Source of the DNA: Algibacter pectinivorans | GTDB lineage: Bacteria > Bacteroidota > Bacteroidia > Flavobacteriales > Flavobacteriaceae | Direction: 5' to 3' | Assembly: GCF_900112595.1 (NCBI RefSeq) | Contig: NZ_FOMI01000012.1 | Location: forward strand, 1 to 64,000 | DNA: 64,000 bases | Shown here: piece by piece, positions 53,844 through 62,973 of the stretch | How positions within the stretch are numbered: the first letter of the stretch is position 1 | How the letters are laid out: every line of letters begins with the position of its first letter | The notes under the pieces: model-generated | Seen by the model: the letters and a program-made list of their open reading frames with translations, nothing else | What the model was told of the DNA's origin: nothing | Database searches by the model: none | Made by a program: the position numbers and the translations under genes

Positions 53844-54536
53844 TTGAAAATAAAACCTGGCTTTTATGATTTATTGTTTTACATCGCCTTTGTAGTATGT
53901 ATTATATTTAGCATTACCATGGAACGTGCGGCTTTACTATATATCTCTCCATTAGTTGTAGTTACCATCCTTTTAAAATACATTAGTGTTACCAAAAAAA
54001 AAGCCGATCCTCTTTTTATTTTAGCTTTAATAGCCCTTTTTGGTGTCAATTTCTTTTCATTTTATGGTTTTAATAGTTATTTTAAAATACTCACGTTATT
54101 AACGTGTGCTTATTTAATATGTTATTGCTTAATACTTAAAAAGTATATTAGTAAAGCTAAATATTCAATTTCGGTATCTGTTTCCATTGGTGTTTTGTTA
54201 GTGGTTTACTCCATCTATTCAATTGTTGTTTTACTTGTGGATTATATACCAAAAAGCAATTTGATTTATATGATATTGTGCGCTTGCTGTTTATTAATTT
54301 ACGCTGCAGTTGTTGCCAAAATTTATGTAAAAAACAATTACCAACATGGTACTGTTTTGTTAGGCTCTGGAATTTCATCTATTTTTCATATTGGCTTATC
54401 GCCTATAAATGAGTATTTTTATTACAATAAAACGTTTACTGTAATTATAATAATTTGCCACTTTATTTCTATTTACCTTTTTATGGTTTTTATAACTAAA
54501 ACTAAGCCTGTAAATTCGCAAGGTAATTACAGTTAG
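53844..54536 (+). CDS. Unknown polytopic membrane protein, possibly YhhN-like
   Basis: 230 aa with about eight transmembrane helices, short loops and a basic C-terminus. The arrangement and HFISIYLFMVFI near the end are reminiscent of YhhN/lysoplasmalogenase proteins, but no signature motif is certain. The start is a TTG at 53844 (MKIKPGFYDLLFY); no ATG occurs until well into the second helix. Confidence 0.6.
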   Translation: MKIKPGFYDLLFYIAFVVCIIFSITMERAALLYISPLVVVTILLKYISVTKKKADPLFILALIALFGVNFFSFYGFNSYFKILTLLTCAYLICYCLILKKYISKAKYSISVSVSIGVLLVVYSIYSIVVLLVDYIPKSNLIYMILCACCLLIYAAVVAKIYVKNNYQHGTVLLGSGISSIFHIGLSPINEYFYYNKTFTVIIIICHFISIYLFMVFITKTKPVNSQGNYS

Positions 54537-54570
54537 AAATAGTTGCGCCTGATTAAAACATAAAAAAAGG

Positions 54571-54798
54571 AGGGTAATCCTATGACTAAGTAATCTTGAA
54601 GATTTTGCTTTACTGTAATTTACTTGGGTACTACTTTTAGTTAATATGGCTTCTTTAACCGAAATATTATGCTCTAAAGCATAATCTTAATAGTCTTGAA
54701 GCGACCATACTTTAGGTTGAGTTTCTTGAGCAAAAAGAACTTTCACGAAAAAGAAACTTAATATGATTGTGAATATTTTAATATTATTGAGTGTTTGA
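54571..54798 (-). pseudogene. Relic of a TolC-family efflux gene (N-terminal part)
   Basis: Minus-strand reading gives a signal-peptide-like FTIILSFFFVKVLFAQ, then TQPKVWSLQDY, an in-frame TAA, DYALEHNISVKEAILTKSST and QVNYSKAKSSRL. This matches the start of flavobacterial TolC-like outer-membrane efflux proteins (SLQDCIDYALENN pattern). No start codon, a stop in frame, and no continuation: a decayed fragment. Confidence 0.7.
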
Positions 54799-55032
54799 AT
54801 TTAACACTTCAAAAATGAAACTTAATAGGCTCTATATAAAATCTAATCTACGTTTGGCGATATTGCCTATACCGAATCTGTTATTTTATCGATGGGATTT
54901 TTACACAAATAGCCTTAATTGAGAAATAAAATTACATGCACAGAAATTATGCATAATATAATGAGACCAGAATTAGCCTTAGCAAAGCTTTAAAAGTGCT
55001 ATTACACACTTAAGATTTCTTGTAGTTATTTT
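54799..55032. other. Degenerate intergenic sequence
   Basis: A plus-strand stretch around 54853-54915 reads TFGDIAYTESVILSMGFLHK followed by TAG, with no start or upstream continuation; possibly another gene relic. Nothing else recognised. Confidence 0.35.
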
Positions 55033-55812
55033 TTAATTGTTCTTTACGAGGAGCACAAGACAAGGTGTGTCCATTTTTGTATCATCTAAAGTAGTTTCTT
55101 GAAAGGACCAAGCGTATTGTAAATCGGCTAAATCTGCAGTCCATAGCCTATAATATTTATTGCTTTGCTTAGAGAGGGTTGTTAAAAACGGAAACAATTG
55201 TGCTTTTAATGTTTTGGCTTCTTCTTGATGCCTTTTGTATTCATCGATATCCAAATGATCTGGAACAAAAAACTTAAGTGTATCTGCTTCCGCAGCTGTT
55301 GGTAAGCGCCATGTTTCAGCATTTGCAAAAGAGACTTTACAATTTCCTAAAGTATAATTCTTTTTAAAAATAGTTGGTCGCTGTTCTAGCGTTAAGGTTG
55401 GAAACGGGTTTTTAACATAAATACCTTTTCCGAATAAATCACTGGCTTCCGTCCATGTTAGTTGATTTGGGTCTCCAATAAATTCTGAACCATTCCAAAT
55501 TGTTCCCCATGGAGCCCTTATCCAAGTTATATAATTGGTGTTATCTTTAACTGTTCCGTTTCCGTATATCGTCCAAGTACCAAAATATTTAGATTTTAGG
55601 TCAATAGGATCATGCTCTTTGGTAATATTTCTATTATTCCCAAAATCGGTTTCTTTAAAGCGCTTAGTGTCTTCTATTTTCGATGGTTTCTTTTTGTAAA
55701 AGAAATACCTAGAAACCATCCAAGAGACTAGAATTCCAATAACAGTAATAATAATCTCTTTTAAAGTAAAGGTTTCAAAAAAACTTATAACATTGTCCAT
55801 TAGCCCAACCAT
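55033..55812 (-). CDS. Membrane-anchored protein with DUF1566/Lcl-like domain
   Basis: 259 aa. One N-terminal transmembrane helix (IIITVIGILVSWMVSRYFFY), a Lys-rich linker, then a C-type-lectin-like region: LTWTEASDLFGKGIYV, ETWRLPTAAEADTLKFF and YYRLWTADLADLQYAWSFQE. WRLPT..E plus the late W/Y motif matches DUF1566 proteins, which are surface or periplasmic. Start at M1 or M5 (MDNVISFF). Single gene, function unknown. Confidence 0.68.
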   Translation of the reverse strand: MVGLMDNVISFFETFTLKEIIITVIGILVSWMVSRYFFYKKKPSKIEDTKRFKETDFGNNRNITKEHDPIDLKSKYFGTWTIYGNGTVKDNTNYITWIRAPWGTIWNGSEFIGDPNQLTWTEASDLFGKGIYVKNPFPTLTLEQRPTIFKKNYTLGNCKVSFANAETWRLPTAAEADTLKFFVPDHLDIDEYKRHQEEAKTLKAQLFPFLTTLSKQSNKYYRLWTADLADLQYAWSFQETTLDDTKMDTPCLVLLVKNN

Positions 55813-55976
55813 TTATTTATATGTTTTAAATTTAATCTTTTTTAGATGAATGGTAACAATGATTTTCCCACTATTAATAGGCTTTAATTTTTAAGATAAA
55901 AAATTTAGGGCGCAATTAGATTAATCTTTTGTATCATTTTTTAGTAAAAAAAAGAGAGAACACCTATTTTCGCGCC

Positions 55977-56876
55977 ATGTGGATGTATTTAGGATTATTA
56001 GCAGCTCTTTTTTTAGGTTTACACAATCTGTGTAAGAAACATGCTGTACAAGATAACGAAGTGTTTCCGGTACTATTAGGCACCATTTCCGCTGGGTTTT
56101 TATTGATTCTGCCTTTCTACATAGGCTCTAAATTATACCCAGAACAAATGCTAAAAATGGAACTCTATATCACAGACATTCCATTAAAAACACATGGTTT
56201 TATTATTATTAAATCGGCTATAATGGCCGCATCTTGGGTTCTTGCATACCAAGCACTAAAACATTTGCCCATAACCATTGTAACTCCTATTCGATCTGCT
56301 GGTCCGTTTTTTACTTTTATAGGTGCCGTTACTATATATCAAGAAAAGCCTAACTTTTGGCAGTGGATTGGTTTTTTCTTGATTATTTTTTCTGTATTCC
56401 TTTACTCAAGAATAGGTAAAAAAGAGGGTATTATTTTTAAGAAAAACAAATGGATTTTCGCCATTATAGGCGCTACCTTTTTAGGCGCTTCTAGTGGTTT
56501 ATACGATAAATTTCTAATTCAGACTTTAGCTTTAAACCCGCAAACATTACAGTTTTGGTTTTGCTTTTACACCATTCTTATATTACTTATTATACTATCT
56601 ATAACGTGGTTTCCGCATGCCGACAAAAGAAAGGCTTTTAAGTGGCGATGGACTATACCTATGGTTGGTGTATTGTTACAAATAGCAGATTACTTCTATT
56701 TTAAAGCATTGCAGGACCCAGAAGCCTTAATTATGTTGCTGTCTGCGATAAAACGAAGTCAGATTATTATAGCCGTAGTAGTTGGCGGACTTATTTTTAA
56801 AGAACAAAACAAACGCAAAAAATTAATCCCGTTAGCTGGTATTATGGCTGGTGTATTTTTAATACTTTACACCTAA
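55977..56876 (+). CDS. EamA-family drug/metabolite transporter
   Basis: About 299 aa with ten transmembrane helices in two EamA repeats (first half ends ITIVTPIRSAGPFFTFIGAV, second half begins IFAIIGATFLGASSGLYDK). The start is the ATG at 55977 (MWMYLGLLAALFLGL); an upstream TTG would add a charged tail unlike the family. Such proteins export metabolites or amino acids; substrate unknown. A -7-like TATTTTCG lies just before the ATG, so the transcript may be nearly leaderless. Confidence 0.88.
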   Translation: MWMYLGLLAALFLGLHNLCKKHAVQDNEVFPVLLGTISAGFLLILPFYIGSKLYPEQMLKMELYITDIPLKTHGFIIIKSAIMAASWVLAYQALKHLPITIVTPIRSAGPFFTFIGAVTIYQEKPNFWQWIGFFLIIFSVFLYSRIGKKEGIIFKKNKWIFAIIGATFLGASSGLYDKFLIQTLALNPQTLQFWFCFYTILILLIILSITWFPHADKRKAFKWRWTIPMVGVLLQIADYFYFKALQDPEALIMLLSAIKRSQIIIAVVVGGLIFKEQNKRKKLIPLAGIMAGVFLILYT

Positions 56877-56904
56877 TAGAGTCAAACTAGTAAAGTAGTA
56901 AGCG

Positions 56905-58218
56905 CTACAAAATAGTAATGCGCACCTTTTTCTTTTTTAAACGCGAATTGTTTAATCGATTTACTAAATCGTCTGCTTTGGCTAGTGGCACCCCTACAAA
57001 AGCACAATCTTGCTTGAGTTCAATAGTCCCTAGTTCGTCTTTATTAATGCCACCTTGTTTAAAAAACAAACCAGCAATATCCCCTTTAGATATTTTATCT
57101 TTTCGGCCACCGGAAATAAACAACGTTTCCCAATATTGAGGTTTTACCGGAGCTTTCTTAGTAATATTAATTCCTTTTACATCCTGAATAAATTCAGGAA
57201 GACGTTGGTCTTGCCATTTTAAAATGTAAGCTGTTCCCTTAGCAGTCATTCTAGCAGTTCTTCCGTTTCTATGAATAAACTCCTCTTCATGCCTTGGTAA
57301 CTCATAATGAATAATGTAGCTTAATTCCGGAATATCAATCCCTCGTGCTGCCAAATCAGTAGCTAGCAGGACTTGCGATGTGCCGTTTCTAAATGTGATT
57401 AAAGAACGTTCTCTTTCCTTTTGCTCCATGCCTCCAGAAAAGCTACTGTATCTAATTTTATTACGCTTTAAAAAGTTTGCAACCACATCAATACTATCTC
57501 TTAAATTACAGAAAATAATACCTTGTTCGTTACCAATATGCTGTAATAAACCTAATAGCGTTTTAAGCTTATTTTGGTCTGGCGAAATCACTGTTTTAAT
57601 TGTTAGTTTCGAAGCTACTTTTTCTTTTAAATAGTTTATTGTTATGGGCTTACCCATTCTTACAAAACCCGGGACCTTAACACCTTGAGTGGCAGAGGTT
57701 AAAATACGCTTATTTAAACTAGGTATTTGACCAATTAAGGCCTTCATTTCATCTTCAAAACCATCCTCTAACGACTTATCAAACTCATCTAAAACAAGTG
57801 TTTTTATACTTGATTTATCAAAACGATTGGCATCAAAATGATCTAACAAACGGCCCGGTGTTCCTATTAAAATTGCAGGGTTATGCTTTATTTCTATTTT
57901 GTCTTTAGACATGGGTCTACCTCCATAAACCGCATTTACTTTATACCCAGATCCCATAGAACGAATAACTTGTTCTATTTGTATAGCTAACTCTCTAGAA
58001 GGTACAATTATTAAAGCTTGAATGGCTTCAGATTCTGGATTTAAACCCTGTAGTAATGGTAAAGAAAAGGCTAACGTTTTTCCTGTTCCGGTTGGCGACA
58101 ATAAAATAGTATTGGTGGCTTCTAAAATTATTGGAACCGCCTCTTCCTGCATAGGATTTAACGCTTCAATATTTAATTTTTGCAAGATATCTTCTTGATT
58201 TTTTATACTATTTGCCAT
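56905..58218 (-). CDS. DEAD-box-family RNA helicase with DbpA-like RNA-binding tail
   Basis: 437 aa. Motifs: SPTGTGKTLAFSLPL (I), PSRELA (Ia), GTPGRLLD (Ib), VLDEFD (II, DEFD instead of DEAD), TSATQG (III), ATDLAARGID and HRNGRTAR (VI). The last 70 residues (ISKGDIAGLFFKQGGI, then CAFVGVPLAKADDLVNRLNN) form a DbpA-type RNA-binding domain, which in E. coli targets 23S rRNA. Likely ribosome assembly or RNA remodelling. Confidence 0.9.
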   Translation of the reverse strand: MANSIKNQEDILQKLNIEALNPMQEEAVPIILEATNTILLSPTGTGKTLAFSLPLLQGLNPESEAIQALIIVPSRELAIQIEQVIRSMGSGYKVNAVYGGRPMSKDKIEIKHNPAILIGTPGRLLDHFDANRFDKSSIKTLVLDEFDKSLEDGFEDEMKALIGQIPSLNKRILTSATQGVKVPGFVRMGKPITINYLKEKVASKLTIKTVISPDQNKLKTLLGLLQHIGNEQGIIFCNLRDSIDVVANFLKRNKIRYSSFSGGMEQKERERSLITFRNGTSQVLLATDLAARGIDIPELSYIIHYELPRHEEEFIHRNGRTARMTAKGTAYILKWQDQRLPEFIQDVKGINITKKAPVKPQYWETLFISGGRKDKISKGDIAGLFFKQGGINKDELGTIELKQDCAFVGVPLAKADDLVNRLNNSRLKKKKVRITIL

Positions 58219-58411
58219 AATAATTTATGTGTGTTGATGCGTTTTAAATTTTTATAATACTTACTAATTCTTGTTAATTTTACTCATTTTTATGAGAGAA
58301 ATTTGTACTAAAATTAGTTTTCAATTTTAATCTGTCTTCAAATAATTTCGATAGAAGTCGGAATCACTTGAACTGACGGACAAAACTATATTATAAATCA
58401 AACCCATAATT

Positions 58412-59752
58412 CTATTTCTTTTTACCTTTTTTGGAACCATCGGACTTAGGAATTACCGAGCCTGTTTCTGCTAAATAATTTGCTAATATCTTATCAACCA
58501 ATTCCTCTTTTGTTAAATGATGAAAAATGGTTTTTATTTTAGATTTAAAATCTTCTGAAACCTCACGATTTGGTTTGGTTTTAAATATTTTTTTGGCCCA
58601 AATTAAGCCGTTGTTTTCTTCAATACTTTGTGCATCAGCTTTAATAAACTCATTAAACGTGATACCTAATTCGTTTTCAAATTCTGGAATATCTTCAATT
58701 TCATCTTGTTGAATAATACTTAACGAAAGCCCTTTGGCACCTGCCCTAGCCGTTCGGCCGCTTCTATGCACATAAGCTTCAAAAGTATCAGGTAAATGGT
58801 AATTTACTACGTATTCTACATCTTTAACATCAATACCTCGAGCAGCCAAATCTGTAGCCACTAAAATACGTATATGGCCTTCTCTAAATTGGCCCATTAT
58901 ACGATCGCGAATACCTTGGGTTAGACTACCGTGTATAGCACCAGAAGAAAATTTATTTATAGCCAGTTTTTTAGCCAGTTTATTTACAGCAGCTTTGGTT
59001 TTACAAAATATAATACCGCGTTGCCCTTCTTTTGAGTTTAAAAAATGAAGTAAAACCTCTAGTTTTTCTATGGGCTCAACAACCACAAATTGATGATCGA
59101 TACCTTGATGCCCAAGCGTTGCCATATCTGCTTCTATTTGCACCACATGTTTAGCCATGTAATTTTGCACCAATTGCTTAATGGTTCCTGGCATAGTTGC
59201 TGTAAATAAAAAGGTACGTCGTGTTTTAGGAAGACCTTTTATAATAACATCTACTTCCTTTTTTAATGCACTTACCATCTCATCGGCCTCATCTAACACT
59301 AAGTACTTTATACTTTTAATATTTATGGCGCCACGCTCCATTAAATCCACCAAACGCCCTGGCGTTGCCACGACAATATGAGTTGGCGTTTTTAAGCGTT
59401 CTATTTGCGGTTTAATAGGTATACCACCGCAAACCGATGCTATTTGTAATTCTGGACTTTGCGCCGAAAACGCTACGAGGTTATTATATATTTGCTGCCC
59501 TAACTCTCTTGTAGGTGCTAATATTAACCCTTGTACGCTATTGTTTGCTGTATCTATAAGTTGTAATAATGGTAAACCAAAAGCTGCGGTTTTACCCGTC
59601 CCTGTTTTAGCTAAAACTACAACATCTTCTTTTTGATTTAGAACCGTAGGAATCGTTTTTACTTGAATATCTGTTGGTACAGAAATCTGCAAATCTGCAA
59701 GCCCGCTTTGTAACTGAGCATTAATACCTAAATCCGAAAAGTTCTTTGACAT
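58412..59752 (-). CDS. DEAD-box RNA helicase (RhlE-like)
   Basis: 446 aa. Q-motif region GINAQLQSGLADLQISVPTD, AKTGTGKTAAFGLPL (I), APTRELGQQ (Ia), TPGRLVD (Ib), VLDEADEM (II), FTATMP (III), ATDLAARGIDV, HRSGRTARAG (VI). The C-terminal tail is Lys-rich (SDGSKKGKKK) and probably binds RNA. Common in cold adaptation and ribosome assembly. It stands about 190 bp from the other helicase gene, each with its own start region. Confidence 0.92.
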   Translation of the reverse strand: MSKNFSDLGINAQLQSGLADLQISVPTDIQVKTIPTVLNQKEDVVVLAKTGTGKTAAFGLPLLQLIDTANNSVQGLILAPTRELGQQIYNNLVAFSAQSPELQIASVCGGIPIKPQIERLKTPTHIVVATPGRLVDLMERGAINIKSIKYLVLDEADEMVSALKKEVDVIIKGLPKTRRTFLFTATMPGTIKQLVQNYMAKHVVQIEADMATLGHQGIDHQFVVVEPIEKLEVLLHFLNSKEGQRGIIFCKTKAAVNKLAKKLAINKFSSGAIHGSLTQGIRDRIMGQFREGHIRILVATDLAARGIDVKDVEYVVNYHLPDTFEAYVHRSGRTARAGAKGLSLSIIQQDEIEDIPEFENELGITFNEFIKADAQSIEENNGLIWAKKIFKTKPNREVSEDFKSKIKTIFHHLTKEELVDKILANYLAETGSVIPKSDGSKKGKKK

Positions 59753-59854
59753 AAAAATAATTTTGACAAAGGTAAGTATTAACCTTTAGTTGAAGTATGT
59801 AATAATGATCTATGATTTTAAAAATCCGTCTGCTAACTAAAGGCTACAAAAAAA

Positions 59855-59880
59855 AGTCCGACGTATATATTACGCGGACT
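59855..59880 (-). terminator. Strong terminator after the 86-aa gene
   Basis: AGTCCG-A-CGTA pairs with TACG-CGGACT around TATAT with one bulged A; on the minus strand it is followed by a run of nine or so T. It lies about 84 bp beyond the stop at 59964. Confidence 0.85.
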
Positions 59881-59963
59881 ACTATTATTAACTAAGGTTC
59901 ACTTTTTTTACTCGATTAATTATATATTATTTAGTTAAATCGCATAAAGACATTTAGGTTAGC

Positions 59964-60224
59964 CTAACTAAAACTTAATTTAGGCTGTGATAAAATGTTT
60001 TTGAATAAACCTCCTGTTTCAATGGTTCGTATTAGTTTGTTTTGATGGAACACGTCTGTGTATCGTTCTCCATGTTTATACCAAACACATTCCAAATAGC
60101 TATTATAATCTACCACGCCCAAAACAGGGTCTTTTTTGGGTACATATTTTAAAACTTGCATTTTTGGCGCGGTAAGTTTCCCTCTAAGTTTTACCCAATC
60201 GCCAGATTTAAATTTTCTTTGCAT
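59964..60224 (-). CDS. Small basic protein, DUF2158-like
   Basis: 86 aa. Starts QRKFKSGDWVKLRGKLTAPK, with a beta-rich body (YNSYLECVWYKHGERYTDVF) as in DUF2158/YodC-type SH3-like small proteins. Function unknown; sits between the helicases and hsp20 in a stress-gene neighbourhood. Confidence 0.72.
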   Translation of the reverse strand: MQRKFKSGDWVKLRGKLTAPKMQVLKYVPKKDPVLGVVDYNSYLECVWYKHGERYTDVFHQNKLIRTIETGGLFKNILSQPKLSFS

Positions 60225-60263
60225 ACCATTAAAATTTTAAAAATTAAACAATTAGTAATAGAG

Positions 60264-60285
60264 AGGAGACCCCGCAAGGTCTCCT
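60264..60285 (-). terminator. Hairpin after the hsp20 gene
   Basis: AGGAGACC pairs with GGTCTCCT around CCGCAA, 43 bp beyond the hsp20 stop. The T-run on the minus strand is short, so this is either a weak terminator or a transcript-stabilising hairpin. Confidence 0.65.
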
Positions 60286-60327
60286 TCCATATACTGCTTA
60301 CTTGAATCTAAAATTTTAGTGACTAGA

Positions 60328-60804
60328 TTACGAAATTTTAATGCTTCGGGCCGGTTTTTGTTTAGCTTCTTCCTTTTTAGGGAGATTAATACTTAAAATA
60401 CCGTCCTTATAGGTTGCATTAATTTTTTCATCGTTTACACTTTCTGGTAGTGTAAAAGTTCTTTTAAAAGAAGAGTATCCAAACTCTCTACGTGTGTAGT
60501 TGTCTTCTTTTTGTTCCGTTTCCTTCTGTGTTTCCGTAGAGATTGATAAAACCATATTGTCTATATCGATTTGAAAATCGGACTTTTTTAAACCTGGCAC
60601 AGCCATTTCCACAGTATAATCGTCGGCAGTTTCTTTAATATTTACCTTTGGTAAAGTAATACCCGTGTTAAAGTTTGATGAAAAGACCGATGGCAAATCA
60701 CGGTTAAAAATGTCGTCTAACCAATTGGACAACGTCGGGAAGTTTTGATTTGAATTGCTGTTCGCTAAATTTCCGTTTTTAGGAACACTAACTAAATTGC
60801 TCAT
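60328..60804 (-). CDS. hsp20: Hsp20/alpha-crystallin small heat-shock protein
   Basis: 158 aa. Disordered Asn/Ser-rich N-terminus (NLANSNSNQNFPTLSNWLDD), alpha-crystallin domain (VNIKETADDYTVEMAVPGLK, YTRREFGYSSFKRTFTLPE, DGILSINLPKKEE) and a C-terminal IxI-like RSIKIS. ATP-independent chaperone that prevents aggregation. Regulated by an upstream palindrome and a possible sigma-54-type promoter (separate entry). Confidence 0.95.
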   Translation of the reverse strand: MSNLVSVPKNGNLANSNSNQNFPTLSNWLDDIFNRDLPSVFSSNFNTGITLPKVNIKETADDYTVEMAVPGLKKSDFQIDIDNMVLSISTETQKETEQKEDNYTRREFGYSSFKRTFTLPESVNDEKINATYKDGILSINLPKKEEAKQKPARSIKIS

Positions 60805-60830
60805 AATTACAAAATTTTAAATTAAACATT

Positions 60831-60888
60831 ATTTCAAATTTGAAATCTTAATTGATTTCGGTTTAAATAGAACAAAAAAAATACCAAA
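60831..60888 (-). promoter_or_regulatory. hsp20 upstream palindrome and possible sigma-54-type promoter
   Basis: ATTTCAAATTTGAAAT (60831-60846) is a perfect 16-bp palindrome in the expected leader. Further upstream on the minus strand, TTTGGTATTTTTTTTGTT (60871-60888) has GG and GT ten bases apart, near the -24/-12 pattern (GG-N10-GC). Both are candidate sites; the promoter call is weak. Confidence 0.4.
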
Positions 60889-61110
60889 CTAAAAAAAAGC
60901 ATGGTACAACCTAAATTAGACTTAAAATCCGGGTGTTTTTCTGTCAATTTTTCAGAAGCAGAGTGTCTTATTTTTACCTAAAAGTCATATTGACATTTTA
61001 AGTTTGGTACTACACAAACAATTAGGACAAAATGCCTTGGCAGTATGGTGTACTAGCGCTTGCAAAGGAACGCACAAGACCTAACCCACAACTCGTTTAA
61101 ATTTTAGGTA
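60889..61110. other. Intergenic region upstream of hsp20
   Basis: Contains short inverted repeats TTCTG..CAGAA (about 60937-60956) and GTCATATTGAC (about 60983-60993) that could be activator sites for the heat-shock gene. No reading frame is supported. Confidence 0.35.
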
Positions 61111-61114
61111 TAAA

Positions 61115-61138
61115 AAAACCACCTGTAAAAGATGGTTT
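61115..61138 (-). terminator. Terminator after the cold-shock gene
   Basis: AAACCACC/GATGGTTT (one mismatch) around TGTAAAA, with a T-run on the minus strand; 23 bp beyond the stop at 61161. Confidence 0.75.
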
Positions 61139-61160
61139 AATAATTTTGGTAAGTTATATG

Positions 61161-61406
61161 CTATTTTACAACCCTTACATTGGTAGCAATGGGTCCTTTA
61201 GGACTTTTTTCTACCGTAAAGGTTACTTTATTTTTCTCTCTTATTTTGTCTATAAGATTTTTGGTATGCACAAAGATTTCGTCGCCAGAATCTTTTACAG
61301 TTATAAAGCCATATCCTTTTTTGTAATTAAAAAATTTAACTGTGCCTTCTTTTAAGCTTGTTTCTTTTTTACTGCCAAATAATCTACTTATAAAATCTTT
61401 AATCAA
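61161..61406 (-). CDS. Cold-shock domain protein with N-terminal extension
   Basis: 81 aa. CSD with RNP1-like KKGYGFITVKDSGDEIFVHT after a short extension (IKDFISRLFGSKKETSLKEG). Binds single-stranded nucleic acid and destabilises RNA structure in the cold. The start is a TTG at 61404-61406; no ATG is available. The extension is typical of a Bacteroidetes subgroup. Confidence 0.9.
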   Translation of the reverse strand: MIKDFISRLFGSKKETSLKEGTVKFFNYKKGYGFITVKDSGDEIFVHTKNLIDKIREKNKVTFTVEKSPKGPIATNVRVVK

Positions 61407-61555
61407 CTTTTCTAATTTTTATTCGACCTATTAAAAGTCTACTTAATTATACTTCACTAAGGCACAAAAATAGCATAAAAAATAGCGTTTAAAAAAAATA
61501 CAGTGAATAATAGCGCTTAGTTTTTTAAAATAAGTGCAATCGAGGACTATATTCT

Positions 61556-61563
61556 TATATTTG
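61556..61563 (+). promoter_or_regulatory. Promoter of the Crp/Fnr gene
   Basis: -7 box TATATTTG (61556-61563), 27 bp before the TTG start at 61590. No clear operator. Confidence 0.55.
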
Positions 61564-61589
61564 CATACCTAAAAAAGCAGATTTAAAGC

Positions 61590-62159
61590 TTGGAACAAAT
61601 AAAAAAATATTTAGATCAAATTGCTACCATATCTCAATCGGATTGGGATTTTTTTATGTCCAAATTACAGCGTCGTGTTATCCCTAAAAAAAGCGTTTTT
61701 TTAAAGCTTAACGAGGTTGAAAATCATATATCCTTTATAGAATCTGGTGTGGTACGTTTATTTATACCAAAAGATAACCCTGAAAAAGAAATTACGTTTG
61801 GCTTTAGTTTTAAAGACCAATTTGTAAGTGCTTACGATTCTTTTTTAACCCAAACCCCATCGGCTTACCAGTTACAAGCCCTTACCGAAACAACTATTGT
61901 AAGCATAACGTACAACGATTTGCAAGACGTTTATAAAACCACACAAATTGGCAATTTAATAGGCCGCTTAACTGCCGAACGCCTATTCTTACTAAAATCT
62001 AAACGCGAACAAAACCTGTTAAACTTAACTGCCGAGGAGCGTTATATGAAATTGTTTAAGGAACGCCCAGAACTTTTAAAGGTAATTCCATTAAAATATA
62101 TAAGTTCTTATATTGGTGTTACTGCACAAGCCTTAAGCCGAATTAGAAAACGTTTATAG
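61590..62159 (+). CDS. Crp/Fnr-family transcriptional regulator
   Basis: 189 aa. Cyclic-nucleotide-binding-like domain (VENHISFIESGVVRLFIPKD, EITFGFSFKDQFVSAYDSFL) and a C-terminal HTH reading LKYISSYIGVTAQALSRIRK. No Cys cluster as in Fnr. Start TTG at 61590. It sits 67 bp upstream of a fatty-acid desaturase on the same strand, so membrane fluidity control is a plausible target. Confidence 0.9.
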   Translation: MEQIKKYLDQIATISQSDWDFFMSKLQRRVIPKKSVFLKLNEVENHISFIESGVVRLFIPKDNPEKEITFGFSFKDQFVSAYDSFLTQTPSAYQLQALTETTIVSITYNDLQDVYKTTQIGNLIGRLTAERLFLLKSKREQNLLNLTAEERYMKLFKERPELLKVIPLKYISSYIGVTAQALSRIRKRL

Positions 62160-62183
62160 CACCAATTTATTGATTTAGGTTCA

Positions 62184-62214
62184 TTGTTTTAAACACCACG
62201 CGCTAGTATCTTTG
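62184..62214 (+). promoter_or_regulatory. Promoter of the desaturase gene
   Basis: -33 TTG (62184-62186) and -7 TATCTTTG (62207-62214) with 20 bp between, 12 bp before the ATG. The short leader is typical of this phylum. Confidence 0.65.
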
Positions 62215-62226
62215 TAAAAAAAAGTT

Positions 62227-62967
62227 ATGTTAGTTGTCCTTTTCGTTATTGTACTTTGGTACGGAGGTCTATTTTTTCAGTCGTTCTTTCTGCATAGATA
62301 TGCGGCTCATCAAGTATTTACCATGAGTAAAACCATGGAACGTATCACCTTTGTATTAACCTGGATTTTTCAAGGTTCTAGCTATTTAAGCGCCTACGGA
62401 TACGGTATTATGCACCGTATGCACCATGCTTATACAGATACCAATAAGGATCCACATTCGCCATCGCACGATCCTAATTTATTTGCTATGATGTGGCGCA
62501 CAAAAACCATTTATCAAGATATCAATAAGGAGCGAATAGCTATAGACCAACGATTTACCAAAAACGTACCGCAATGGAAATCTTTTGATGCTTTTGCAAG
62601 TTCTCGTTTTTCTAGACTATTGTGGATTGGGCTTTACATACTCTTTTTTGCCCTCTTTGTAACTGCTTGGTGGCAATGGCTTTTACTACCTATTACGTTT
62701 TTAATGGCGCCTATACATGGTGTTATTATTAACTGGTTTGGTCATATTTACGGTTATGTAAATTTTCAAATGAAAAACACTAGTAAAAATCTATTCCGTT
62801 TCGATTTTTTAATGATGGGCGAAGGTTACCATAACAACCACCATAAACACGCTAACAGAGCAAATTTTGGAGTAAAATGGTACGAAATAGATATAACGTA
62901 TCTTATTATTAGAGTATTGGACGCCCTAGGTTTAATACACCTTAAACCCATTCCTGTAAAAAAATAA
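62227..62967 (+). CDS. Membrane fatty-acid desaturase (delta-9 type)
   Basis: 246 aa with four hydrophobic segments and the three His boxes: HRYAAHQ (H23, H28), HRMHHAY (H63, H66, H67) and GEGYHNNHHKHANRANFG. Acyl-CoA/acyl-lipid desaturases with this pattern introduce a double bond using a di-iron site. Likely responds to cold together with the neighbouring cold-shock and helicase genes. Confidence 0.93.
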   Translation: MLVVLFVIVLWYGGLFFQSFFLHRYAAHQVFTMSKTMERITFVLTWIFQGSSYLSAYGYGIMHRMHHAYTDTNKDPHSPSHDPNLFAMMWRTKTIYQDINKERIAIDQRFTKNVPQWKSFDAFASSRFSRLLWIGLYILFFALFVTAWWQWLLLPITFLMAPIHGVIINWFGHIYGYVNFQMKNTSKNLFRFDFLMMGEGYHNNHHKHANRANFGVKWYEIDITYLIIRVLDALGLIHLKPIPVKK

Positions 62968-62973
62968 ACATTT

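Noticed and set aside
55929-55976. TTG start for the EamA transporter
   Set aside because: It adds a charged 16-residue tail over the promoter-like sequence TATTTTCG.
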